Source: Clostridia bacterium
Lineage (GTDB): Bacteria > Bacillota > Clostridia > Oscillospirales > Oscillospiraceae
NCBI GenBank assembly: GCA_021153265.1
Contig: JAGKTU010000019.1
Coordinates: forward strand, 1-30,277
DNA length: 30,277 nucleotides
Direction: 5' to 3'
Shown here: piece by piece, positions 13,971-20,924 of the stretch
How positions within the stretch are numbered: position 1 is the first letter of the stretch
Layout: each line of letters begins with the position of its first letter
Notes under the pieces: generated by a model
Database searches by the model: none
Told to the model about the DNA's origin: nothing
What the model saw: only the letters and a program-made list of their open reading frames with translations
Made by a program: the position numbers and the translations under genes

Positions 13971-15788
13971 ATGGAAGATATCAACATTCGCTTTAAGGAT
14001 ATGCCCCCGGAGGAAACCGTAGAAAAAATACAGGGGATTCTCAAGAGTCTTGGAATTACGCTGGAAGAAAAATGGACGGATTCCGGCATTGAAAATTGCT
14101 GCAGTGTGCATGTGTATGTAAACGGCGTGTATCCTTTTTTCACAAACGGCAAGGGCGTTTCAAAAGCTTTGGCACGGGCCAGTGCATATGGTGAATTTAT
14201 CGAGCGGCTGCAATGCGGTTTGTTCCTTTATAAATTTCAGTCCATCACCCGTGATTTTGGAATGAATCTTCAGAGTTATGCGCCGGATGGCAAATATATG
14301 ACCATGGCGGAACTGGAGGAAAGCGGCGAGTGGATGGACTATGTGATCCAGACCTATGGCAATTCGCTGACCAAAAAGAAACTGGCAGAACAGTGCAGAG
14401 TCTATGCCTGCACCGACGAGGATAAAATTTGGACGATTCCGTTTTACAGCCTCTTCGAGAAAAAGTATGTCTATCTCCCGGCGGGGTTTGTGGAGCATAT
14501 CTATTCGGCAAACGGATGCTGTGCCGGAAATACCCGTGAAGAGGCATGGGTCCATGCGCTTTCTGAAATGATGGAACGCAGAAGCACCATTACCATGCTT
14601 ACCGGCGGAAAATCGGCACCTGTGATTCCGGAGGAGGTGATCCGCCGGTATCCTGTGGCATCTAAGATTCTGGACACCATTCGTGCCAGCGGCAGATACG
14701 ACATTCGTATTTTCGATTTCTCTCTGGGGACCGGCCTGCCTGTGGTGGCCACCCGTATTATTGACAAAAAGAATCATGGATATATCGTCAACATTTCTGC
14801 TGAGCCGGTTCTGGAGATTGCCATTGACCGTACATTGACCGAAATTTTCCAGGGCAGAAAGCTGGATACCTTCGGATCCCTCCATGACGGTGGTACATTG
14901 GAAGAATGCGGCCCGATTCCCGTGGCGCACAATGTGCTGAATCAGATCGAAAACGGCAACGGCGTATTTTCGCTGGACTTTTTCACGGAAGAACTCTCCG
15001 GCACCCCGGAATTCGTGGAGTTTGCAGATCATCGGGGGAAAAACAATCAGCAGCTTCTGGAGTATATGCTGGACCTGTACCGCAAGCTGAACCGTCCGGT
15101 CTATGTGCGCAACAACTCCTTCCTGGGATTCCCGTGCTATCAGTTTGTGGTGCCCGGTTTCTCCGAGACCCGGGGTTTGCGGCTGATAGAGCCGGTCTGT
15201 GAATATGCGCTGGGCGATGCCGTGCAGAAGGCATTCCGAAATGTGGCAGAAGCAGATGTGAGCGAGCTGATGATGATGCTCACATTCCATAAAAAGATCA
15301 GCACGGCCTTCAGCCGGAAGCATAATTTCCGCGGTTTGGCCGGATTGCCGATGAGCAATACCCATAACCGGGATCTTATGGCGATCACACTTTCCTGTGC
15401 AGCCTACCGGCTAGGTCGCTATGCTGCTGCGCGGAGCTATTTGGCAGGTGCCATGGGCGAAAGATCCGTAGAACCGCAGGATAAGAGTTACTTCCGATGC
15501 ATAGATCGTTATCTCAGCCTGAAGGGCGCCGGGGTGGCGGATGACCGGATTCGCTTGATTCTGGAGAAATTCTACGAAGAGCAGACGGTTGAAAAACTGT
15601 ATGGCTGTTTGGACTCCGGAAAGACGCCCCATGATCCCTATCTGGTAAAGTGTGATACGGAAAAGTGTGCAGACTGCCGCTACCGGGCAGACTGCGCTTA
15701 TGCGCAGACCAGACATATCATCGCAGCCGCGGGTGAACGTTACCGTTCTTTTACCGATGGCCAGTCCGAGGCACATTTTGCCATCTGA
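13971..15788 (+). CDS. YcaO-domain protein, E. coli YcaO-like subgroup, with C-terminal four-Cys motif
   Basis: A 605-residue YcaO protein. The YcaO domain uses ATP to activate backbone amides; in RiPP pathways this gives azolines, thioamides or amidines. The ATP/Mg motifs are visible: FFTNGKGVSKALARASAYGE followed by FIERL, then CAGNTREEAWVHALSEMMER and IDRTLTEIFQGR. The first two resemble E. coli YcaO, a stand-alone member tied to RimO-dependent ribosomal protein S12 modification. After about residue 400 comes a helical extension, then C561-X4-C566-X2-C569-X5-C575, a possible Fe-S or zinc site. No precursor peptide, dehydrogenase or RimO gene is next to it. ATG 13971 fits the promoter; ATG 13947, 8 codons longer, is the alternative, with AAGGAA touching it. 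It appears monocistronic. Confidence 0.85.
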   Translation: MEDINIRFKDMPPEETVEKIQGILKSLGITLEEKWTDSGIENCCSVHVYVNGVYPFFTNGKGVSKALARASAYGEFIERLQCGLFLYKFQSITRDFGMNLQSYAPDGKYMTMAELEESGEWMDYVIQTYGNSLTKKKLAEQCRVYACTDEDKIWTIPFYSLFEKKYVYLPAGFVEHIYSANGCCAGNTREEAWVHALSEMMERRSTITMLTGGKSAPVIPEEVIRRYPVASKILDTIRASGRYDIRIFDFSLGTGLPVVATRIIDKKNHGYIVNISAEPVLEIAIDRTLTEIFQGRKLDTFGSLHDGGTLEECGPIPVAHNVLNQIENGNGVFSLDFFTEELSGTPEFVEFADHRGKNNQQLLEYMLDLYRKLNRPVYVRNNSFLGFPCYQFVVPGFSETRGLRLIEPVCEYALGDAVQKAFRNVAEADVSELMMMLTFHKKISTAFSRKHNFRGLAGLPMSNTHNRDLMAITLSCAAYRLGRYAAARSYLAGAMGERSVEPQDKSYFRCIDRYLSLKGAGVADDRIRLILEKFYEEQTVEKLYGCLDSGKTPHDPYLVKCDTEKCADCRYRADCAYAQTRHIIAAAGERYRSFTDGQSEAHFAI

Positions 15789-15801
15789 CAGTCATACAGA
15801 A

Positions 15802-15830
15802 AGCACCCCGTTTCGGGGTGCTTTTTCTTT
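15802..15830 (+). terminator. Intrinsic terminator of the YcaO gene
   Basis: AGCACCCCG pairs with CGGGGTGCT around TTT, followed by a long T-rich tail (TTTTTCTTTT). Confidence 0.93.
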
Positions 15831-15890
15831 TCACACACAGGAAAGACATTTGAATGCGTGTGCCGGATACTTTGGAAAAAGAATACAAAA

Positions 15891-15909
15891 TACCGGTAAA
15901 TTACCGATA
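15891..15909. promoter_or_regulatory. Candidate operator: direct repeat TACCGGTA / TACCGATA
   Basis: TACCGGTA (15891-15898, itself a palindrome) recurs as TACCGATA (15902-15909) at an 11-base period. The inner part CGGTAAATTACCG (15894-15906) is also a perfect palindrome. It lies about 20 bases upstream of a -35 element, where an activator would bind. Its role is inference. Confidence 0.4.
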
Positions 15910-15929
15910 AAATCTTCCAATTTCGCAGG

Positions 15930-15958
15930 TTGACAACCCGGAAAATCCCCGATATACT
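15930..15958 (+). promoter_or_regulatory. Sigma-A promoter of the esterase-ATP-grasp operon
   Basis: TTGACA (15930-15935), a 17-base spacer and TATACT (15953-15958). The leader to ATG 16004 is about 40 bases and holds a small hairpin, AATCTC (15966-15971) with GAGATT (15979-15984), just before GGAGG. Confidence 0.88.
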
Positions 15959-16003
15959 AAATATAAATCTCATAATGGGAGATTGTACGGAGGTTTGTCA
16001 ATT

Positions 16004-16759
16004 ATGGTCAAAAAGTGGAATGTTACGATTCCGAAACTGTCCGGCGACAAGGAGCGGCGCGCCTACATCTATCTGCCCGAATCCTACGAAAAGAACCCGG
16101 ACAAGCGGTATCCTGTCATGTACATGTTCGACGGACACAATGTGTTCTTCGATGAAGATGCCACCTATGGCAAGTCCTGGGGCATGAATAAATATCTGGT
16201 GGAGAACAAGAAGGAACTGATCGTGGTGGGTGTGGAGTGCAACCACGAGGGCAACAACCGCCTCATCGAGTATTCTCCCATGACCTACCAGAATTCCGAG
16301 CATAACAAGATCAAGGGCAAGGGCAGCGTCTACATGAATTGGCTGGTCAATACCCTGAAGCCTTACGTCGATGCCAACTATCGCACTCTGCCGGACCGGA
16401 GGAACTCCATCATCGCAGGTTCTTCCATGGGCGGCCTGATGGCTCTGTACGGTGCCACGGTCTACAACCATGTGTTCCAGCGGGGCGCCTGCTTAAGCCC
16501 CAGCCTGTGGGTCGCACCCGGCAAGGTGCTGGAAATGGTTGCCCGAGCCCATATCCGCCGGGATACCACCATTTATATGGATTACGGCGAGCTGGAGATG
16601 TTCAACCATGCTGCCAATCAGGAGGCCATGATCTCTACTGCCCATCTGCTGATGACCAAACGCGTGAATCTTGCCCTGCGGATCGTTCCCGGCGGCAACC
16701 ATTCGGAGGTATCCTGGGAGAAACAGATCCCCATTTTCATGGAGTGCCTGGGGCTTTAA
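16004..16759 (+). CDS. Alpha/beta-hydrolase, esterase D family (PF00756)
   Basis: A 251-residue cytoplasmic serine hydrolase without a signal peptide. The family opening reads RRAYIYLPESYEKNPDKRYP, then VMYMFDGHNVFFDE. The nucleophile elbow is AGSSMGGLMALYG (S141) and the His is in PGGNHSEVSW (H233). The acid is probably in MDYGELE. Relatives include enterochelin esterase, S-formylglutathione hydrolase and many uncharacterised carboxylesterases, so the substrate cannot be named. GGAGG (15989-15993) lies 10 bases before ATG 16004. It opens a three-gene operon with a second esterase and an ATP-grasp ligase, suggesting that it releases or transfers an acyl or peptide group made there. Codon choice looks strongly biased, as in well-expressed genes. 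Confidence 0.85.
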   Translation: MVKKWNVTIPKLSGDKERRAYIYLPESYEKNPDKRYPVMYMFDGHNVFFDEDATYGKSWGMNKYLVENKKELIVVGVECNHEGNNRLIEYSPMTYQNSEHNKIKGKGSVYMNWLVNTLKPYVDANYRTLPDRRNSIIAGSSMGGLMALYGATVYNHVFQRGACLSPSLWVAPGKVLEMVARAHIRRDTTIYMDYGELEMFNHAANQEAMISTAHLLMTKRVNLALRIVPGGNHSEVSWEKQIPIFMECLGL

Positions 16760-16789
16760 TTTACAAACCGAATATTTAGGAGAGATATT

Positions 16790-17527
16790 ATGGAAATTCG
16801 CTATGAAAAGCATTGGAGCGGCCACCTAAACCGGGAAATGGAGTTCAAGGTCTACGGTCACAGCGGCAAGCCTGTCATGTTCATCCCCTGCCAGGGCGGT
16901 CGTTTCTGGGATTTTGAGAGCTTCAAGATGATCGACTACTGGGCAAAGTGGATCGAAGAGGGCAAGTGCATGGTCTTCTCCATCGACTGCATCGACAATG
17001 AAGCTTGGGCCGCCATTGGTGCCGACTGCCGCTGGCGAATCGAGAACCACGAGCGCTGGTATAACTACGTCACCACCGAGATGGTTCCCACCATTCACCA
17101 CATCTCCGGCCGCCGGGATATCCTGACCTTCGGCTGCTCCATGGGCGCCATGCATGCAGCAAATCTGTACTACCGCCGTCCCGACCTGTTTGATTCCATG
17201 TTTGCCATCTCCGGTCTGTACGACAGCAAGGAGTTCTTCGGCGACTACTGTGACCATCTGGTCTACCATAACTGCCCTGTCTATTACCTTGCCAACATGG
17301 CCCCCGATCACCACTACATGGGCCTGTACAACAGCCAGAAGAGCCTGGTTGTCTGCGGTCAGGGCGCATGGGAGGAGCCTCTGGTTGCCTCTACCCGCTG
17401 GCTGGACACCATCTGCTGCCAGAAGGGTATCCGCACCCGGTTTGAGTACTGGGGCTTTGATGTGGATCACGACTGGCCCTGGTGGTATAAGATGGTGGAT
17501 ACCTACGTCCCCTGGTTCTTAGACTGA
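16790..17527 (+). CDS. Second esterase-like alpha/beta-hydrolase of the operon
   Basis: A 245-residue protein related to the same esterase superfamily but only distantly to its upstream neighbour. The nucleophile elbow is FGCSMGAMHAANLYYRRPD (S117), and the likely catalytic His is in DVDHDWPWW (H227). The start, HWSGHLNREMEFKVYGHSGK, followed by VMFIPCQGGRFWDFE, is characteristic of a group often annotated simply as an esterase family protein. The segment CGQGAWEE could hold the acid residue. No signal peptide is seen. GGAGAG lies before the ATG, 30 bases after the previous stop. The presence of two different hydrolases beside one ligase argues for consecutive steps on the same compound. The substrate is unknown. 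Confidence 0.8.
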   Translation: MEIRYEKHWSGHLNREMEFKVYGHSGKPVMFIPCQGGRFWDFESFKMIDYWAKWIEEGKCMVFSIDCIDNEAWAAIGADCRWRIENHERWYNYVTTEMVPTIHHISGRRDILTFGCSMGAMHAANLYYRRPDLFDSMFAISGLYDSKEFFGDYCDHLVYHNCPVYYLANMAPDHHYMGLYNSQKSLVVCGQGAWEEPLVASTRWLDTICCQKGIRTRFEYWGFDVDHDWPWWYKMVDTYVPWFLD

Positions 17528-17591
17528 GCAAGAGGAATTCCTTGCGCTGGCATTATGCGATCATGAAAGAATTGAGAAGGAGAGAGCTGTC

Positions 17592-18782
17592 ATGAAAAAT
17601 TTCGTATTCATTTCCCCGAATTTTCCCCTGACCTACTGGAAGTTCTGCCGCGAGCTGAAGAACAACGGCATGCGGGTGCTGGGTATCGGCGACTGCCTCT
17701 ACGATGAGCTGATGCAGGAGCTGAAAGACTCCATGCATGAGTACTACCAAGTCTCCAGCCTGGAGAACAATGACGAGGTGTTCAAGGCAGTCGCCTTCTT
17801 CACCTTCAAGTATGGCAAGATCGATTGGCTGGAGAGCAATAATGAGTACTGGCTCATGCGTGATGCATGGCTGCGTACCGAGTTCAACATCACCACCGGC
17901 CCCAAGCTTCACGAGATGGACAAGATCAAGTACAAGTCCGCCATGAAGGAATACTACGCCAAGGCAGGGCTTCCCACCGCTCGTTACCATCTGGTGGAGG
18001 GTTACGACGATGCGCTTAACTTTGCCCACATGGTCGGTTATCCCGTGGTGGTCAAGCCTGACAACGGCGTCGGTGCCAACAATACTTACAAGCTCCGCAG
18101 CGACGAGGATGTCCGCTGGTTCATCGATACCAAGGACGATAACGTCTACATCATGGAGGAGTTCGTCAACGGCTACGTCCAGACCTATGATGCCATCATT
18201 GACTCCAAGGGTCAGCCCCTGTTCGAGTCCGGCAACATCACGCCCCTGTCCCTGATGGATATCGTCAACGAAAACGGCGACTCTGTCTACTATCTGGTAA
18301 AGGACCTGCCCGAGAAGGTTCGCTCTGCCGGTCTTCGTACTGTGGAGTCCTTCGGCGTCAAGAGCCGCTTTGTCCATCTGGAGTTCTTCATCCTCAACGA
18401 GGATCAGGAGGGCTTGGGTAAGAAGGGCGATGTTCTGGGCCTGGAGGTCAATATGCGCCCCGCCGGCGGCTTTACCCCCGAGATGTACAACTATTCTCAG
18501 GAGACTGACGTCTACAAGATCTGGGCGGATATGATCGCCTTTGATTGTAACACCAAGAGCATCGGTAATCACCACTTCTGCGGCTTCTACAGCCGCCGTG
18601 ACGGCAAGCACTATAAGCTGGATGACTACGAAGTCATGCTGAAGTACGGCCACAAGATGGTCATGTGGGGCCGTATTCCCGAGGCACTCTCCGGCGCCAT
18701 GGCGAACCAGATGTATGTTGCCAATTTCGACACCGAGGAAGAGATGATGACCTTCTTCGACGATCTGGCAGCCCAGTATTGA
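17592..18782 (+). CDS. ATP-grasp domain ligase
   Basis: A 396-residue ATP-grasp enzyme, a family that joins a carboxylate to an amine or thiol through an acyl phosphate. The N-terminal pre-ATP-grasp Rossmann-like domain starts VFISPNFPLTYWKFCRELK. The glycine-rich lid is GYPVVVKPDNGVGANNTYKL, the adenine hinge is YIMEEFVNGYV, and the metal site is LEVNMRPAGG with E285, N287 and R289, so the core looks intact. The family resembles carboxylate-amine ligases and carbamoyl-phosphate-synthase-like proteins, not D-Ala-D-Ala ligase. GAAGGAGAG precedes the ATG, 64 bases after the second esterase. It is last in the operon, before a strong terminator. Lys is almost always AAG, unlike flanking genes, suggesting high expression. 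The substrates cannot be read from sequence. Confidence 0.85.
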   Translation: MKNFVFISPNFPLTYWKFCRELKNNGMRVLGIGDCLYDELMQELKDSMHEYYQVSSLENNDEVFKAVAFFTFKYGKIDWLESNNEYWLMRDAWLRTEFNITTGPKLHEMDKIKYKSAMKEYYAKAGLPTARYHLVEGYDDALNFAHMVGYPVVVKPDNGVGANNTYKLRSDEDVRWFIDTKDDNVYIMEEFVNGYVQTYDAIIDSKGQPLFESGNITPLSLMDIVNENGDSVYYLVKDLPEKVRSAGLRTVESFGVKSRFVHLEFFILNEDQEGLGKKGDVLGLEVNMRPAGGFTPEMYNYSQETDVYKIWADMIAFDCNTKSIGNHHFCGFYSRRDGKHYKLDDYEVMLKYGHKMVMWGRIPEALSGAMANQMYVANFDTEEEMMTFFDDLAAQY

Positions 18783-18792
18783 GAAAACAGTT

Positions 18793-18820
18793 AAGCGCAG
18801 AGCAATTTCGCTCTGCGCTT
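18793..18820. terminator. Bidirectional hairpin between the ATP-grasp operon and the MazG-like gene
   Basis: AAGCGCAGAGC pairs perfectly with GCTCTGCGCTT around AATTTC. A T-rich tail (CTTGTTATT) follows on the plus strand. It can also serve the convergent minus-strand genes. Confidence 0.85.
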
Positions 18821-18824
18821 CTTG

Positions 18825-19151
18825 TTATTCCGTTCTATGGATGGAACGCTCCGAGTCGAAACCCTCCGGATACCGCTTTTTCAGCTTCTCAATGTTGGCG
18901 GCAAACACATCCTCCAGCTGTAAGTCCAGCGCCGTGGCTGTTTCTGCCAGATACCACGCGATATCGCCCAGTTCTTTGGCCAGCTTCGCTCTGTCCAGAT
19001 CGTGTCCCTGTGCCAGCCACTTCTTCACGATGTCGATGGCCTCGCCGCTTTCGCCGCACAGACCCATCACGCCGTTGATCAGCACATCTTTCTTATCCAG
19101 TTCCGGGTTTAGGGTAGTCATGGCCAGCTTCTGATATTCATTGACGGTCAT
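18825..19151 (-). CDS. MazG-like nucleotide pyrophosphohydrolase
   Basis: A 108-residue all-alpha pyrophosphohydrolase. The metal-binding motif is GLCGESGEAIDIVKK (E34, E37) and AKELGDIAWYLAE (E60, D63), ending with the familiar KLKKRYPEGFD. It would hydrolyse nucleoside triphosphates in the cytoplasm. It is only distantly similar to the MazG-like protein at 13513. ATG 19151 has GAGGAGG a few bases upstream and overlaps the TGA of the broken methyltransferase gene as ATGA, so the two were translationally coupled. The in-frame extension to 19181 is not needed. Loss of the upstream reading frame may reduce its translation, though it keeps its own strong site. Confidence 0.85.
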   Translation of the reverse strand: MTVNEYQKLAMTTLNPELDKKDVLINGVMGLCGESGEAIDIVKKWLAQGHDLDRAKLAKELGDIAWYLAETATALDLQLEDVFAANIEKLKKRYPEGFDSERSIHRTE

Positions 19152-19619
19152 TTGTGTTCCTCCTCGTGGCGCAGCAGCCAACGCTTATTGTGCAGCCCTC
19201 CGTCATAGCCTGTAAGCTGCCCGTTTGCCCCGACACAGCGGTGGCAGGGAATGTGATGATGGAAATGGGATTGCGCCCTACAGCGCCGCCCACGGCCTGT
19301 GGGGACATGCTGAGACTGATCTGTCGGGCGATCTGGCCGTAGCTCCGGGTCTGCCCAAAGGGGATGGTCAGTAGAATCTCCCACACCTGCTTCTGAAACG
19401 CAGTTCCGGCAGGGGAGAGGGTGAATGAGACGGGCGTTTTTCGGCCTGCAAAATAATCATCCAGCCATTTGAAGGCTTCCGTAAATACAGGAAGTTCCGG
19501 GCGGCATTCGTCCACCACGGGCTGGTTTTGCGTGTCCAGATAAAGACCGGTCAGCGCGTCACCGTCAGACACAAGCAGAAGTTCCCCAGTGGCGAAGGGC
19601 AGGTAACCCAATAATCCAT
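19148..19619 (-). pseudogene. ogt: Methylated-DNA-[protein]-cysteine S-methyltransferase, broken by two frameshifts
   Basis: Ogt-type proteins repair O6-alkylguanine by transferring the alkyl group to their own Cys. The protein here is spread over all three minus-strand frames. Frame one starts at ATG 19619, with AAGGGG 6 bases upstream, and reads MDYWVTCPSPLG. It then shifts near the GGGG at 19587-19584 into ELLLVSDGDALTGLYL and on to AVGGAVGRNPISII. A second shift at about 19260-19250 leads to IPCHRCVGANGQLTGYDGG and RWLLRHEEEHK, ending at TGA 19148. The first break fits loss of one G from a run of five; the second fits two extra bases in ATCATCACATT. The active-site PCHR lies only in the third frame. 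Either a decayed gene or sequence errors; no stop codons have yet accumulated within the segments. Confidence 0.85.
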
Positions 19620-19650
19620 ACAATACCCCTTGAAATTAGCATATATGCCC

Positions 19651-19679
19651 ATTATATCCCCGATTTTTCCAAAAGTCTA
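19651..19679 (-). promoter_or_regulatory. Promoter of the ogt-mazG unit
   Basis: On the minus strand, TAGACT (19679-19674) and TATAAT (19656-19651) have a 17-base spacer. It is divergent from the promoter at 19694-19722. Confidence 0.6.
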
Positions 19680-19693
19680 TAGAAAAACACATA

Positions 19694-19722
19694 TTGATTC
19701 TTTTGTCACTATTCGATATAAT
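19694..19722 (+). promoter_or_regulatory. Sigma-A promoter of the DUF3737 gene
   Basis: TTGATT (19694-19699), a 17-base spacer and a perfect TATAAT (19717-19722), about 33 bases before ATG 19755. Confidence 0.8.
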
Positions 19723-19754
19723 TCTGGAAGAATCCACTTTTTAAGGAGCTATTT

Positions 19755-20606
19755 ATGAGAGAAGAGATCATCGGGCAGTCCTTTGACGAGGAACGTGCCC
19801 TGTATAACCTGTCCCATGCGGATGTGATCGACTGCGTCTTTGCCGGCCCTGCCGACGGTGAATCCGTGCTGAAGGAGGCTCGGGATGTGTCTTTGGAGAA
19901 CTGCAGCTTCTCCCTGCGGTATCCGCTTTGGCATGTGGAGGGCTTTCAGCTTCATGATTCTAAAATGGATGAGCTGACCCGTGCCGCCATCTGGTATGCT
20001 AAGGACGGCACCATCACCGACAGCGTTTTGGGCGGCATCAAGGCCGTCCGGGAGTGCGAAAACATCGTCATTAAAGACTGCAGCGTCACATCCGAGGAAT
20101 TCGGCTGGATGAGCAGCCGCATCCGGGTAGAAGACAGTACCCTTGCCTCCCAGTACATCTTCTTTGGCAGCCGGGACGTGGCTTTGGACCGGGTGAAGAT
20201 GACGGGTAAATATTCCTTCCAGTACATGGAGAATCTGACCATCTCCAACTCCGTGCTGGACACCAAGGATGCCTTCTGGCACAGCAAAAATGTCACCGTT
20301 ACCGACAGCATCGTCAAGGGCGAGTACCTTGGCTGGTTCTCCGAGGGTCTGACCCTGAAAAACTGTAAGATCATCGGCACTCAGCCCCTGTGCTACTGCA
20401 AGAATCTGAAGCTCATCGACTGCACCATGGAGAATACGGATCTGTCCTTCGAGTATTCCGATGTGGAGGCCACGATCAGCGGTCATGTTCTGTCCATCAA
20501 GAACCCCCGCAGCGGCCACATCACCGTGGATACCGTGGATGAGGTGCTATTTACCGACGATACCGTCATGGATTGTACCGGAAAGGTTATCATCCGGGAG
20601 AAATAA
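19755..20606 (+). CDS. DUF3737 family right-handed beta-helix protein
   Basis: A 283-residue protein recognised as DUF3737 by its opening, IIGQSFDEERALYNLSHADV, followed by IDCVFAGPADGESVLKEA. The body is a run of about ten short repeats of roughly 20 residues. Examples are VSLENCSFSL, IVIKDCSVTS, IRVEDSTLAS, LTISNSVLDT, VTVTDSIVKG and LTLKNCKIIG. These form a right-handed beta-helix with a ladder of Cys, Asn, Ser and Asp at the turns. Beta-helix proteins often bind or cleave carbohydrates, but no catalytic set can be assigned. There is no signal peptide, so it is probably cytoplasmic. AAGGAG precedes the ATG, and it is a single-gene unit with its own promoter and terminator. The function is unknown. 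Confidence 0.85.
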   Translation: MREEIIGQSFDEERALYNLSHADVIDCVFAGPADGESVLKEARDVSLENCSFSLRYPLWHVEGFQLHDSKMDELTRAAIWYAKDGTITDSVLGGIKAVRECENIVIKDCSVTSEEFGWMSSRIRVEDSTLASQYIFFGSRDVALDRVKMTGKYSFQYMENLTISNSVLDTKDAFWHSKNVTVTDSIVKGEYLGWFSEGLTLKNCKIIGTQPLCYCKNLKLIDCTMENTDLSFEYSDVEATISGHVLSIKNPRSGHITVDTVDEVLFTDDTVMDCTGKVIIREK

Positions 20607-20610
20607 GATT

Positions 20611-20636
20611 AAGACCTCCCCTCTGGGGAGGTCTTT
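20611..20636 (+). terminator. Intrinsic terminator of the DUF3737 gene
   Basis: AAGACCTCCCC pairs with GGGGAGGTCTT around TCT, and the hairpin runs into TTTT. Confidence 0.9.
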
Positions 20637-20670
20637 TGCAAAAAAAGATGAAAAAAAGAAAAATTAGGTC

Positions 20671-20699
20671 TTTACAAACGACCAAATCTCTGCTATAAT
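20671..20699 (+). promoter_or_regulatory. Sigma-A promoter of tRNA-Asp
   Basis: TTTACA (20671-20676), a 17-base spacer and TATAAT (20694-20699) with TG at 20691-20692 as an extended -10. Confidence 0.88.
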
Positions 20700-20722
20700 C
20701 TCAACTGTTCCGAAGAACACAT

Positions 20723-20799
20723 GGCCCTGTGGTGCAGTCGGTTAGCACGCCAGCCTGTCACGCTGGAGGTCGACGGTTCGAGTCCGTTCGGGGTCGCCA
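20723..20799 (+). tRNA. tRNA-Asp (anticodon GTC)
   Basis: The acceptor GGCCCTG pairs with CGGGGTC, with two G-U pairs; discriminator G and encoded CCA. Anticodon stem CCAGC/GCTGG encloses loop CTGTCAC, giving GTC. The T-arm is GACGGTTCGAGTCCGTT. Total length is 77 bases. Confidence 0.96.
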
Positions 20800-20803
20800 A
20801 ATT

Positions 20804-20835
20804 AAACACCATCCGTAAGGATGGTGTTTTTTGTT
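20804..20835 (+). terminator. Intrinsic terminator of tRNA-Asp
   Basis: AACACCATCC pairs with GGATGGTGTT around GTAA, followed by TTTTGTTTTT. Confidence 0.93.
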
Positions 20836-20859
20836 TTTCCAATCGGCAGGAGAGTCCTG

Positions 20860-20888
20860 TTGTAGGATCCTTTTCTTTATGGTATAAT
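20860..20888 (+). promoter_or_regulatory. Promoter of the metallophosphoesterase gene
   Basis: TTGTAG (20860-20865), a 17-base spacer and a perfect TATAAT (20883-20888). Confidence 0.75.
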
Positions 20889-20924
20889 CCAAAAAACTTG
20901 ATTTTTTGAAGGAGATGAAACTCC

